Positions 6,764 through 14,460 of a stretch of 15,507 bases of DNA are shown piece after piece. The DNA is from Bryobacterales bacterium (GTDB taxonomy: Bacteria; Acidobacteriota; Terriglobia; Bryobacterales; Bryobacteraceae): contig PLMF01000120.1 of the NCBI GenBank assembly GCA_003142355.1, positions 1 through 15,507 on the forward strand. Reading direction: 5' to 3'. Made by a program: the position numbers and the translations under genes. How positions within the stretch are numbered: position 1 is the stretch's first letter; each line of letters opens with the position of its first letter. A model generated the notes under the pieces. That model saw only the letters and a program-made list of their open reading frames with translations. It searched no databases and was not told where the DNA came from.

Positions 6764-7222
6764 AAGTCTCAAGACCTCGGATGAGAGCGCGTGGTAGGCC
6801 TGTTCGTCGAGACCTCCGGTATAGCGCCAGGCAACTCTGCCGCTCGCGTCGAGCAGGATCAGATAAGCCGCTTTGGGGTCGCGGAAACCCAGGCGCTGCT
6901 TCCACGGATGCGCGCCGCCATAAACGGTGATTACGTTTTCGTAATCCTGTTTCGGGGTACCCCGGCGCATACCGCTTTCGATGAACCACTTTCCCATCCA
7001 TGCCAGGCCGCCGATCATGGGGATTTCATAGAAGGTCACGCGCGGGTCGCGGTGGAACTGCTCACGGAATTTGCCGGCCCAGGCTTCCACGGCGAAGCGG
7101 GAGTCGTAGCTGAAGCCCAGAACGAGGAGCGCGACGCGGCCGGCAGCGGCCTGGGGCAGCACGGCCGTTCGACCGGTCAAGAACTCGCCGCGGAGAGTGG
7201 GGAGCGGGTCGCCAACAATCAT
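6749..7222 (-). CDS. thioredoxin-fold protein without cysteines
   Basis: A 157-residue protein with a peroxiredoxin/TlpA-like layout: GDPLPTL near the N terminus, a hydrophobic strand VALLVLGFS (residues 30-38) followed by a helix (EAWAGKFREQF), then a strand with a Pro turn VTFYEIPMIGG (62-72), and a C-terminal YLILLDASGRVAWRYTGGLDE (120-140) typical of the last strands and helix of thioredoxin folds. There is no cysteine in the protein, so it cannot act as a thiol oxidoreductase. It may be a binding or assembly factor; the mitochondrial Atp10-like family is one possibility I cannot confirm. The ATG at 7222 overlaps the TGA of the upstream SDR gene (ATGA), giving strong coupling and fixing the start; the longer upstream reading is unlikely. 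No signal peptide is visible. The stop lies inside the photolyase 3' end. Confidence 0.7.
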   Translation of the reverse strand: MIVGDPLPTLRGEFLTGRTAVLPQAAAGRVALLVLGFSYDSRFAVEAWAGKFREQFHRDPRVTFYEIPMIGGLAWMGKWFIESGMRRGTPKQDYENVITVYGGAHPWKQRLGFRDPKAAYLILLDASGRVAWRYTGGLDEQAYHALSSEVLRLLPGK

Positions 7223-8652
7223 TTGGGGAACCTCGTGTGGAGGGCGGCGGCGGCAATGCGGCGCAGCATCCCCCGGAACATCACTTCGTGGACGGGCCAC
7301 ATAAGATACCAGTACAGGAGTCCAGCGAGCCCGCGCGGCTCGAACTGCGCGATCTGGGTGAGGACGGTGGAAGCGCCATCGGGTTCGGCGCGGAACTCGA
7401 GCCAGGCCCGGCCCGGCACTCGCATCTCCGCGGCCAGTCGCAGGCGCCGGCCAGGCTCGTAATGCTCGACGCGCCAGAAATCCAACGTGGTTCCCGGCAG
7501 CGGAGTCTCGGCATCGGGCCGGCCGCGGCGCATGCCCACGCCACCGGTCATCAAATCGAAAAGGCCGCGAATCCTCCAGAGGAAGTCGCCGAAATACCAG
7601 CCGGTGAGGCCTCCGATGCGGCGAATCGGGGCGAATGCCCGATCGGGCGGCAGGGGCACTCGAATTGTCTGCTGGTTGCTCAGAAGATCGCGGCCGGGTT
7701 CTGGCGTGATGCTCCCGGCTGCTGGCTGGGCTTGGGCGTCGGACCAGCGGGTCTCCGCGGCGGGGCGGTCCTCATTGGCCAAGGCTCGCTCGATCGCGCG
7801 GGTAATACCCATGGGGCGGATGGCAAACAAGTCCCTGGCGTTGGGATTTTCGACCACGCTCGGATTGCGGACGCTTTCGATGAGGTAGCGCCCGATGGAC
7901 GCATAGACGGGCGTGATGAGCGTCAACCAGCGGCTCGACAACGACAGACTGAGGAAGGGAACGCGCAGGATCCAGCGCCGCAGTCCGCGCTGGCGGGCGA
8001 ATTCGCGCATGATCCCGACGTAGGAAGTAACGTCGCTTCCGCCGATTTCGACGGTGAGGTTCCCCTCGTCGGGCAACCGAATTGCCGCTGCCAGATACTC
8101 GACGACGTCCTCGATGGCGATGGGCTGGGCGGCGGTATTCACCCAGCGCGGGGCGATCATCACGGGGAGCCGCTCCACTAGAGCCCGGATCATCTCAAAC
8201 GATGCGCTACCGGAACCGATTACGATGGACGCCTGGAATTCGATCACGGGAATGCCGCTGTAGCGTAGAATGTTCCCGGTCTCGGCCCGGCTGCGCATAT
8301 GAGGCGAGAGCCCGCCGCCGTGCGCCAACCCGCCCAGGTAGACGATGCGCCGCACGGCTGCCTCGCGAGCCGCCAGCGCGAAGTTCACGGCGGTCTCGCG
8401 CTCCTGGGCTTTGAACTCCGCACCGGCTTGCATGGAGTGGACCAGGTAGAACGCTGTCTCCACGCCGCAAAATGCCGGGCCCAAAGAGGCCGGCTGGAGC
8501 AGATCTCCCCGCACCAATTCGGTGCCGGGAGCCACGCGCCAGCGCAACGTCTCGGGGTTGCGGCATAAGCATCTGACAGGCAACCGGTCCCGTTCGAGGC
8601 GCCGCAGCAGGCGTCCTCCCACGTAGCCGGTTGCTCCGGTCAACAGGTGCAT
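7219..8652 (-). CDS. SDR/NmrA-like NAD(P)-binding protein with DUF2867 domain
   Basis: A 477-residue two-domain protein. The N-terminal Rossmann domain (residues 1 to about 290) opens with MHLLTGATGYVGGRLL, the GxxGxxG dinucleotide-binding motif. It contains AFYLVHSM and RIVYLGGLA, typical of extended/atypical SDRs of the NmrA or complex I NDUFA9 kind. The C-terminal domain (about 320-470) has GWYFGDFLWRIRGLFD, GTTLDFWRVE, RAWLEFRAEP and LLYWYLMWPVHEVMFRGML, as in DUF2867 proteins. The substrate is unknown. Its SD region (GAGG, about 8 nt before the ATG) falls within the end of the fasciclin relic, which suggests the two were once neighbours in one operon. It is coupled to the downstream thioredoxin-like gene by a 4-nt overlap. 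Genes of this architecture often lie near photolyase genes (general recollection). Confidence 0.88.
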   Translation of the reverse strand: MHLLTGATGYVGGRLLRRLERDRLPVRCLCRNPETLRWRVAPGTELVRGDLLQPASLGPAFCGVETAFYLVHSMQAGAEFKAQERETAVNFALAAREAAVRRIVYLGGLAHGGGLSPHMRSRAETGNILRYSGIPVIEFQASIVIGSGSASFEMIRALVERLPVMIAPRWVNTAAQPIAIEDVVEYLAAAIRLPDEGNLTVEIGGSDVTSYVGIMREFARQRGLRRWILRVPFLSLSLSSRWLTLITPVYASIGRYLIESVRNPSVVENPNARDLFAIRPMGITRAIERALANEDRPAAETRWSDAQAQPAAGSITPEPGRDLLSNQQTIRVPLPPDRAFAPIRRIGGLTGWYFGDFLWRIRGLFDLMTGGVGMRRGRPDAETPLPGTTLDFWRVEHYEPGRRLRLAAEMRVPGRAWLEFRAEPDGASTVLTQIAQFEPRGLAGLLYWYLMWPVHEVMFRGMLRRIAAAALHTRFPK

Positions 8653-8662
8653 CGTATGCGCC

Positions 8663-8826
8663 TCACTCAGGCCCGATGACGGTGTCGATCACATGGATCA
8701 CGCCATTGCTCGCGGCGATATCGGCTTGCCTCACATGTGCCTTATCGGCCATTACGCCGCCGTTCATTAGTCCGGATGGCGATGCTCTGGGACATCACCT
8801 TGCCCGGTACTACAGCCGCTCCTTTT
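8663..8826 (-). pseudogene. decayed fasciclin (FAS1) domain fragment
   Basis: On the minus strand one frame reads [18 protein letters not shown], and the adjacent frame continues [20 protein letters not shown] then [13 protein letters not shown] and a TGA at 8665-8663. Joined, these give the hallmark end of a FAS1 domain: HVVPGKVM..., then [16 protein letters not shown]. The frame change lies near 8765. The usual dozen or so residues between GKVM and the SIAIRT strand are missing, and nothing of the domain's N-terminal two thirds remains before the YceI gene. So this is a remnant with a truncation, an internal deletion and a frameshift. FAS1 proteins are secreted adhesion or stress-related proteins. 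The stop lies 11 nt before the SDR ATG. No other gene is visible in 8653-8885. Confidence 0.8.
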
Positions 8827-8866
8827 TGCGCACGGTGGCGCTGGGGCCGCGAGAGTGAGAAGCTGT

Positions 8867-8876
8867 GGAGAAGGAG
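8867..8876 (+). promoter_or_regulatory. ribosome binding site deciding the GTG start of the YceI gene
   Basis: GGAG followed directly by AAGGAG; the latter ends 9 nt before GTG at 8886. No ATG is available in this frame near the expected N terminus, and the alternative GTG at 8865 would place this SD inside the gene, so 8886 is preferred. Confidence 0.7.
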
Positions 8877-8885
8877 AAGACAATT

Positions 8886-9425
8886 GTGAGCCAAGCTGTT
8901 ACCTATGTAATCGACCCCATTCACTCGACTGCGGGTTTTAAGGTTCGCCACCTGATGGTGTCGAATGTGCGCGGCGAGTTTTCCGGAGTGGCCGGCACGG
9001 TGGTATTCGATGCGGAGGATTCGGCGAATTCCAAAGTGGAGGCGGCCATCGACGCCACTACCATTCAGACGCGCGACAACCAGCGGGACCAGCACCTCAA
9101 GAGCGCGGACTTCTTGGATGTGGAGAAGTTTCCCAAGATCGCCTTCATTTCGAAAAAAATGGTGCCAATTGGAGACGGCGAATGGAGGGTGGTTGGCGAT
9201 CTGACCATCCACGGCGTCACCAGGGAAGTGGACCTGGACGTCGAAGGCCCTACCCCGGAAGTGAAAGATCCTTGGGGCAACATCAAGATTGGCGCGACGG
9301 CAACCACCAAGTTGGACCGCCGGGATTTCGGGCTGGTCTTTAACATGGCGCTGGATGCCGGCGGTGTCATGGTAGGCGATGAAGTGACCATCCAACTGGA
9401 ACTCGAGTTGACCAGACAAAAGTAG
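8886..9425 (+). CDS. YceI-family protein
   Basis: A 179-residue protein with the YceI lipocalin-like beta-barrel pattern. It has YVIDPIHSTAGFKVRHLMVS at the N terminus, then RGEFSGVAGTVVFD, the helix region TRDNQRDQHLKSADFLDVEKFP, the strand KIAFISKKM, LTIHGVTREVDLDVE, DRRDFGLVFN, and a final strand EVTIQLELEL. The family binds polyisoprenoid-like lipids; the physiological role is mostly unclear, with links to stress and, in bacteria, to isoprenoid quinones. No signal peptide is seen, so this copy is probably cytoplasmic, unlike E. coli YceI. The GTG start at 8886 is chosen for its Shine-Dalgarno. The stop is separated by a single base from the ATG of the aldolase-like gene, so both are in one transcript. 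Its upstream region is occupied by the FAS1 remnant of the opposite strand. Confidence 0.9.
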   Translation: MSQAVTYVIDPIHSTAGFKVRHLMVSNVRGEFSGVAGTVVFDAEDSANSKVEAAIDATTIQTRDNQRDQHLKSADFLDVEKFPKIAFISKKMVPIGDGEWRVVGDLTIHGVTREVDLDVEGPTPEVKDPWGNIKIGATATTKLDRRDFGLVFNMALDAGGVMVGDEVTIQLELELTRQK

Positions 9426-9426
9426 T

Positions 9427-10521
9427 ATGCACGCCCGGGACATCGATACGCCGGCGCTGGTTGTAGACCTGGATATTCTCGACCGGAACCTCGGTCGCGT
9501 GGCCGGGTACGCCAGGCAGCACGGGTTGAGGCTTCGCCCCCATACCAAGACGCACAAGTCGATCCGGCTGGCCAAGCGCCAACTGGAGTCGGGCGCCGTG
9601 GGGCTGACGGTGGCCAAGGTGTCGGAAGCCGAAGTGATGCTGGGCGCCGAGCCGGCGGACCTGCTGGTAGCCTACCCCATCATCGGCCGCGCCAAGCTCG
9701 AGCGCCTGATGGAGGTGGCGCGGCGGACCCGCGTCACCGTGGCGCTGGACAGCGTCTTCGCCGCGCGCCAGCTTTCCGACGCCGCGCGCGCCGCGCAACA
9801 GGAGATTGGCGTGCTGGCCGAGGTGGATGTGGGGCTGGGCCGCGTGGGCGTTGCTCCCGGCGAAGCGCTGGTGCAACTGGCCCAGTCCATTTCCAAGCTT
9901 CCCTGGCTGCGCTTCGAGGGCCTCGCTTTCTACCCTGGGCACATCAAAGACATGGACGAATCCGGGCAGCGGGCTTTGCGGCAGTTAGGCGAGCTGCTGC
10001 GCTCGATTCTCTCCGATTTCCGGCGGGTTGCAATCGAGGTGGGGATTGTGAGCGGCGGCTCGACCCCCACGCTCTTCCATTCGCATGAACTGGAGGGCTT
10101 GACGGAGATCCGTCCGGGCACCTACGTCTTCAACGACATCAATACCGTGCGCAGCGGCGCCTGCGCGATGGAAGATTGCGCCGCCACCATCCTGGCAACG
10201 GTCGTCTCGACCGCGCGCTCCGGACAAATGATCGTGGATGGCGGCTCGAAAACCTTTTCGTCGGACCGGCTGGTGAATTCGCCCGAACCGAGTTTCGGCC
10301 ACGTGGTAGAGGCTCCCGGCGCACGGCTCCACAAGATGAACGAAGAGCACGGCTTCATCGACCTCACTCGCGCCGAGCGGGAGTTCTCGGTGGGCGACCG
10401 CATCCACGTCATCCCCAATCACATCTGCGTCGCCGTGAACCTGCACGAGCAGGTCTATGGTATTCGCGGGGAGATGGTAGAGGAGATCTGGAAAGTGGAC
10501 GCCCGAGGCAAACTGCAGTAG
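9427..10521 (+). CDS. D-threonine aldolase / D-serine dehydratase-like PLP enzyme
   Basis: A 364-residue fold-type III (alanine racemase-like barrel) enzyme. DIDTPALVVDLDILDRNL opens the N terminus; RPHTKTHKS holds the likely PLP lysine Lys41; EVDVGLGRVGV and VSGGSTPTLF are barrel motifs, the latter near the PLP phosphate. IPNHICVAVNL at 330-340 supplies His332 and Cys334, which correspond to the metal-binding His and Cys of eukaryotic D-serine dehydratase and D-threonine aldolase (family knowledge). It probably cleaves or deaminates a D-beta-hydroxy amino acid with a divalent metal, but the substrate cannot be read from the sequence. The start at 9427 is one base after the YceI stop. The 3' end faces the NHL gene across 19 nt holding TCCACATTGTGGA (10525-10537), a short palindrome that could form at most a weak hairpin. 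Confidence 0.9.
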   Translation: MHARDIDTPALVVDLDILDRNLGRVAGYARQHGLRLRPHTKTHKSIRLAKRQLESGAVGLTVAKVSEAEVMLGAEPADLLVAYPIIGRAKLERLMEVARRTRVTVALDSVFAARQLSDAARAAQQEIGVLAEVDVGLGRVGVAPGEALVQLAQSISKLPWLRFEGLAFYPGHIKDMDESGQRALRQLGELLRSILSDFRRVAIEVGIVSGGSTPTLFHSHELEGLTEIRPGTYVFNDINTVRSGACAMEDCAATILATVVSTARSGQMIVDGGSKTFSSDRLVNSPEPSFGHVVEAPGARLHKMNEEHGFIDLTRAEREFSVGDRIHVIPNHICVAVNLHEQVYGIRGEMVEEIWKVDARGKLQ

Positions 10522-10540
10522 AGATCCACATTGTGGACGA

Positions 10541-11692
10541 CTACTTGGGCCACAGGACGCCCTGGTCCTTGGTGGTGACCGGGGCCAGCCCTTTATAAAC
10601 GAATTTCTGTACGCGCTGGCCGCGGTAGGTTTCCGTGGTATAGATGTTGCCCTGGGAATCGGTGGCGATGCTGTGCACTCCGTAGAACTGGCCGGGCTGG
10701 CGTCCGCCGTCGCCGAAGCTGGTGAGAACATCGAGCGACTGGCGGTCCAGAATGTGGACCTGGTTGTTCTCCCCGTCGGCGACATACAGATACTTCTGCT
10801 GCGGATCCTGCGAGAAGGCAATGTCGAATACCGACCCGGAGCCTAAGGTTTCCTTTTCGATGAAGACTTCCTTCACGAAAGTGCCGTCCGGCTTGAAAAC
10901 CTGAATCCGGTCGTTCCCGCGGTCGCAGACATACAGCAAGCCATCGTGCGACAGTGCGACGCAGTGCACCGGATTGCGGAACTGCTGAGGCGGCGGATCG
11001 CTTGGCTTGTAGGGGACGATGGTGTCGTCGGGCTGGTGGCCGTAGGCGCCCCAATGCCGTTTGTACTTGCCGGTATCCGCGTCGAAGACGATCACGCGAT
11101 GGTTGCCGTAGCCATCGGCGACGTAGACTTCATTGGTCTTGGGGTCGATAAAAGTCTTGGCCGGCAGGCGCAGATTCTCGACGTCGCCGCTGCCCTTGCT
11201 CGAACTGGGCTTGCCGATCTGCAGCAGGAATTTCCCCTCGCGGGTGAATTTGAGCAGCATGTGGTCGTGGCTCGGCACGAGCTGGTCGGCGCCGCCAATC
11301 CAGACATTACCCTTGTAATCGACGGTGATTCCGTGGTTCCTCTCCGGCCAATCGTAGCCCGCGCCCGGGCCGCCCCAATGCCCCACCAGGTTGCCGGCCT
11401 GATCGAATTCGAGAACCGGCGGCGCCGGAGTGCAGCAGTGCGCCCAGGGCGGGTTCTTGGCGGCGTGCACTTCGGTGTCTTCGAGGGCATTGGGACGATG
11501 AATGATCCAGATGTGGCCCTGGGCATCGACCGATACGCCAACGGTGGCGCCCATTACCCAGTGATTGGGCAGCGGCTTGGGCCACATCGGGTCGACTTCA
11601 AACCTGGGCGCCATCACCGTGGCGGCGCGAGCAACGGCCGGCGCGCCGGGAAGAACGAGCAAAATCGCGCCTACCAAGAGACCGCGCCTCAT
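10541..11692 (-). CDS. secreted NHL-repeat beta-propeller protein
   Basis: A 383-residue protein with a Sec signal peptide (MRRGLLVGAILLVLPGAPAVARA) and a series of NHL/propeller blades, each with an aromatic-V-DxxGN pattern: VGVSVDAQGHIWI, HGITVDYKGNVWIGG, FIDPKTNEVYVADGYGNHRV, CVALSHDGLLYVCDRGNDRI, YLYVADGENNQVHILD and HSIATDSQGNIYTTE. Such proteins are often auto-annotated as peptidyl-alpha-hydroxyglycine alpha-amidating lyase-like, but the metal and catalytic residues of that enzyme cannot be confirmed here. It contains an adjacent Cys pair (HCCTP). The ATG at 11692 is chosen because a strong AAGGAGG sits 8 nt upstream and the signal peptide starts there; the longer reading adds 41 residues that cover the promoter region. 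It is divergent from the GH106-like gene across 89 nt. Confidence 0.85.
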   Translation of the reverse strand: MRRGLLVGAILLVLPGAPAVARAATVMAPRFEVDPMWPKPLPNHWVMGATVGVSVDAQGHIWIIHRPNALEDTEVHAAKNPPWAHCCTPAPPVLEFDQAGNLVGHWGGPGAGYDWPERNHGITVDYKGNVWIGGADQLVPSHDHMLLKFTREGKFLLQIGKPSSSKGSGDVENLRLPAKTFIDPKTNEVYVADGYGNHRVIVFDADTGKYKRHWGAYGHQPDDTIVPYKPSDPPPQQFRNPVHCVALSHDGLLYVCDRGNDRIQVFKPDGTFVKEVFIEKETLGSGSVFDIAFSQDPQQKYLYVADGENNQVHILDRQSLDVLTSFGDGGRQPGQFYGVHSIATDSQGNIYTTETYRGQRVQKFVYKGLAPVTTKDQGVLWPK

Positions 11693-11700
11693 ACACTTAT

Positions 11701-11707
11701 CCTCCTT
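11701..11707 (-). promoter_or_regulatory. strong Shine-Dalgarno of the NHL-repeat gene
   Basis: Minus-strand AAGGAGG, 8 nt before the ATG at 11692-11690. It is the clearest SD in the window and fixes the start of the NHL-repeat protein. Confidence 0.8.
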
Positions 11708-11730
11708 GCTGAAATCCGACAAGCCTTTAC

Positions 11731-11760
11731 GAGTATACTCTTGGACAGAACGCGATCTGT
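11731..11760. promoter_or_regulatory. palindromic control region between divergent NHL and GH106-like genes
   Basis: A perfect 10-nt palindrome GAGTATACTC (11731-11740) lies almost at the centre of the 89-nt gap. It contains TATACT on both strands, a possible -10 element for either gene. A second inverted repeat, ACAGA-ACGCGA-TCTGT (11745-11760), follows. No convincing -35 boxes at 16-18 nt were found on either strand, so promoter use is a guess; an operator is equally possible. Confidence 0.3.
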
Positions 11761-11781
11761 AGCATCCCGAGGTGTTGCGGC

Positions 11782-14460
11782 ATGAAGACTGCGATTCAGA
11801 TGCTCCTCCTTCCACTCCTCGCCGCCGTGTTGCCGGCGCAACGGCCCTGGCAGCGGATCACGGTGCCGTCGGTACGCGAGGCAGCCGCCAACTTCAAGAC
11901 GCCGCCGCGCGAGTACGGCGTCATCCAGCCGTTTATGGCTTGGAACGGTCCGGACGCCAAGGAAAGGATGGCCAGGATCGTCCAGGATCTCGACCGGCTC
12001 TCGGCCAATGGCGTCTTCGTGGTGAATATGTCGCCGGGACGCGGCGAGCCGAAGTACCTCTCGCCGGAGCACATGGCGCAGGTGAAGTTCGTGGTGCAGG
12101 AAGCGGCCAAGCGGGGGATGAAGCTGTGGATCCAAGACGAATGCGACTACCCCAGTGGGTTTGCCGGCGGCCTGGTCAGCGAGCGATACCCCGAACTGAC
12201 CATGCAGGGGCTCGACGCGGACATACGGATCAGCGTGATGCCGGGCCAGACGCTGACCATGCCGGTGCCGCCGGACACCTTAGGCGCACTGGCGGTGTTT
12301 GCGCAAACCGGCGCCGTCCAGACTGTGCCGATCGGCGCCAGCGGAATTAATTGGAGGGCTCCCGCGCCACCGCCCGGCGCGGCCGGCTACCCGAAACCGT
12401 GGGAGCTGGTCCTGGTCCGGCACGTGTTCCGCAGTTCTCCGACCCGCGCTTCGAACCGGGCCGACGGCACCCGTGCCAAAGACAGCCAGTATGCGCTGAT
12501 CGACTACCTGAATGCGGATGCCACCCGCGCGTTCCTTAAGATCACGCACGAAACTTACAGGCAGGCGGTCGGGGACGAGTTTGGCAAGACCGTTCTGGGC
12601 TTTTTCGGCGACGAACCCGACTATACCTGCTTCATGCCGTGGACGCCCAAGCTGCTGGACGAGTTCCGGCAGCAGAAGGGCTATGACCCTCAGCCATACC
12701 TGCCGCTTCTGTTCGCGCCAAAGATGACCGACGAAGCCTGGCGCGCCAAGGCGGACTACTGGGACGTGTGGAGCGGGATGTTCCGCGAGACTTTCTTCGG
12801 GGTGCAGGCGGAGTGGTGCGCGAGGAACAATGTAGAGTACCTGGTCCACTTGAACCACGAAGAGCATGCCCTGAGGTTGGACTTGCCCGAGGATCATATC
12901 CGCAACGAGGGCGACTTCTTCAGAGACCTGCGACACCCGCAGGTGCCGGGAATCGACAACCTGAACCAGCTTGTGCCGTACGCGGTCCACGCGCCGGATG
13001 GCGTCTGGGACGTCAACAACAATTTCCCCAAGCTGGCCTCTTCGGCGGCACACCTGTTCGGCAAGCCCAAGGTCTGGACCGAGTCCGGCGGCGGACCGGG
13101 CATCGACGGCAAGTTCCAATTGGATTTTCAACTGGTGAGGGGAATAAACGCGATGCAGATCGGGATCGCGCGTGGCCCCGGTGGGGCGTCAGCCCTGCCG
13201 CCACAAGCGCCCATGTTGGCGTGGTACACCAACCGGGCCGGCTATTTGATGGCCATCGGCCGCCCGGCGGCGCAGGTGGGTCTTTACTATCCCTCCAACA
13301 GCATGTGGATGGGCGACGAAGAGGCCGACCGCAGCATGACCAAGCTGGGATGGCAGTTGCTCGAACACCAGGTGGATTGGGATTACTTCGACGAGCAGTC
13401 GCTCAGCTCGGTGGCGGCCATCGCGGACGGCGGCTTCAAGAATCTCAGTGGGCAGGTGTACCGTGCCATCGTGATTCCGTCCTCGACGGTGATTTCGCGG
13501 ATCGGTCTCGAGCGTTTTCGGGCTTTCGTCAAAGCCGGCGGTAAGGTGATTTTCGTGGGGAAGACTCCCAAACTGGTGGTGGACAAAACGTTTATGAATG
13601 CCGCCAACGATGCCGTGCCCGACCTGAGCTTCGCCACGCTCGTCGAGCCTGCCGGCGACATCACCGAGCGCGTCGTCGCGGCGCTGCCCAAGCCGGATGT
13701 GGCGCTGGATACCGCCTGGCAGCGGCTGACGTACACGCACCGGAGCTGGCGCGACGCCGAGATGTACTTCTTCTTCAACGAGGGCAGCCAGGAGCAGTCG
13801 CGCACCGCGACCGTCGCCGGCCGCGGCCAGGCGCAGGTGTGGGACCTGGCCACGGGCGAGATTCATCCCATCTCCGGTGCGACTGCGGAGAACGATTCCG
13901 TACGTTTTCCGCTGGTGCTCGGACCCTACCAAGCGAAAGTCGTGGTGGTGGGGCCGCTTCCGAGCGGGGTGGCGGCTGCGGAGCCGTCCTTGGTGTCCGG
14001 CAACATTCTGGCGGACCTGGGCGGAGACTGGATGTTGGACCTGAACGGCAAACAGGTGACCACGCCTCTGAAATCGTGGGAGGAGTTGGGCACGCCATCG
14101 TTTGCCGGGCCGGCCACGTATCGCAAGCAGTTCACGGTTACGGCCGCGCCGGCGGGTAAGCGGGTGTTCCTGGAAATCGCCGATGTCCATGACTACGCGC
14201 GCGTGAAGCTGAACGGGAAAGAGCTGGAGGGCCACGCGTGGCAGCCGTACCGTTGGGAGGTGACCAACGATGTGAAGGCGGGCGCGAACGATCTCGAAGT
14301 GGAAGTGCGCGCGACGGCAGGCGGCCGCGGAGGCATGGGGCAAGCCGCTCCGGGAATCCCGGCCGTGCCACCCTCTGCCGGCAACAGCTCAAGAGGACGC
14401 GGTTCTGCGCCGCCGCCGGCCTCGGGCTTGCTAGGCCCGGTTCGCCTGGTGGCGCGCTAA
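11782..14460 (+). CDS. secreted GH106-like glycoside hydrolase (alpha-L-rhamnosidase type)
   Basis: An 892-residue protein with a signal peptide (MKTAIQMLLLPLLAAVLPAQ). The catalytic part has a TIM-barrel pattern typical of the GH106 family: FMAWNGPDAKERM (51-63), VNMSPGRGEPKYLSPEHM (81-98), IQDECDYPSGFAGG (117-130) and FFGDEPDYTCFMPW (274-287), with Glu278 a plausible active-site acid. DYFDEQSL and VIPSSTVISRIGLERFRAF resemble the later glutamine-amidotransferase-like part. Near the C terminus (about 735-845) is a galactose-binding-like beta-sandwich: GDWMLDLNGK, FAGPATYRKQFTV, VFLEIADVHDYARVKLNGKE. GH106 members remove rhamnose from plant polysaccharides; substrate here is inferred. Residues about 847-882 form a Gly/Arg/Pro/Ser-rich insert before the final strand GLLGPVRLVAR. 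The ATG at 11782 has GAGG about 11 nt upstream. The TAA overlaps the stop of the opposing gene. Confidence 0.82.
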   Translation: MKTAIQMLLLPLLAAVLPAQRPWQRITVPSVREAAANFKTPPREYGVIQPFMAWNGPDAKERMARIVQDLDRLSANGVFVVNMSPGRGEPKYLSPEHMAQVKFVVQEAAKRGMKLWIQDECDYPSGFAGGLVSERYPELTMQGLDADIRISVMPGQTLTMPVPPDTLGALAVFAQTGAVQTVPIGASGINWRAPAPPPGAAGYPKPWELVLVRHVFRSSPTRASNRADGTRAKDSQYALIDYLNADATRAFLKITHETYRQAVGDEFGKTVLGFFGDEPDYTCFMPWTPKLLDEFRQQKGYDPQPYLPLLFAPKMTDEAWRAKADYWDVWSGMFRETFFGVQAEWCARNNVEYLVHLNHEEHALRLDLPEDHIRNEGDFFRDLRHPQVPGIDNLNQLVPYAVHAPDGVWDVNNNFPKLASSAAHLFGKPKVWTESGGGPGIDGKFQLDFQLVRGINAMQIGIARGPGGASALPPQAPMLAWYTNRAGYLMAIGRPAAQVGLYYPSNSMWMGDEEADRSMTKLGWQLLEHQVDWDYFDEQSLSSVAAIADGGFKNLSGQVYRAIVIPSSTVISRIGLERFRAFVKAGGKVIFVGKTPKLVVDKTFMNAANDAVPDLSFATLVEPAGDITERVVAALPKPDVALDTAWQRLTYTHRSWRDAEMYFFFNEGSQEQSRTATVAGRGQAQVWDLATGEIHPISGATAENDSVRFPLVLGPYQAKVVVVGPLPSGVAAAEPSLVSGNILADLGGDWMLDLNGKQVTTPLKSWEELGTPSFAGPATYRKQFTVTAAPAGKRVFLEIADVHDYARVKLNGKELEGHAWQPYRWEVTNDVKAGANDLEVEVRATAGGRGGMGQAAPGIPAVPPSAGNSSRGRGSAPPPASGLLGPVRLVAR

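Noticed and set aside
7237..8181. 314-residue plus-strand ORF opposite the SDR-DUF2867 gene
   Set aside because: Shadow ORF in GC-rich DNA; the minus-strand protein has intact Rossmann and DUF2867 motifs.
8742..9617. 291-residue minus-strand ORF opposite the YceI gene
   Set aside because: Most of it is the antisense of YceI and the aldolase start; only its last residues belong to the FAS1 relic, which is reported separately.
10525..10537. TCCACATTGTGGA palindrome as a terminator between convergent genes
   Set aside because: The arms are only 5 bp with a 3-nt loop and there is no T-tract, so it is too weak to call.
10946..11785. 279-residue plus-strand ORF opposite the NHL-repeat gene
   Set aside because: No family motifs; the opposite strand has a signal peptide, a strong SD and propeller repeats.
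13189..14343. 384-residue minus-strand ORF opposite the GH106-like gene
   Set aside because: His/Arg-rich antisense frame without recognisable domains; the plus-strand enzyme is continuous across it.
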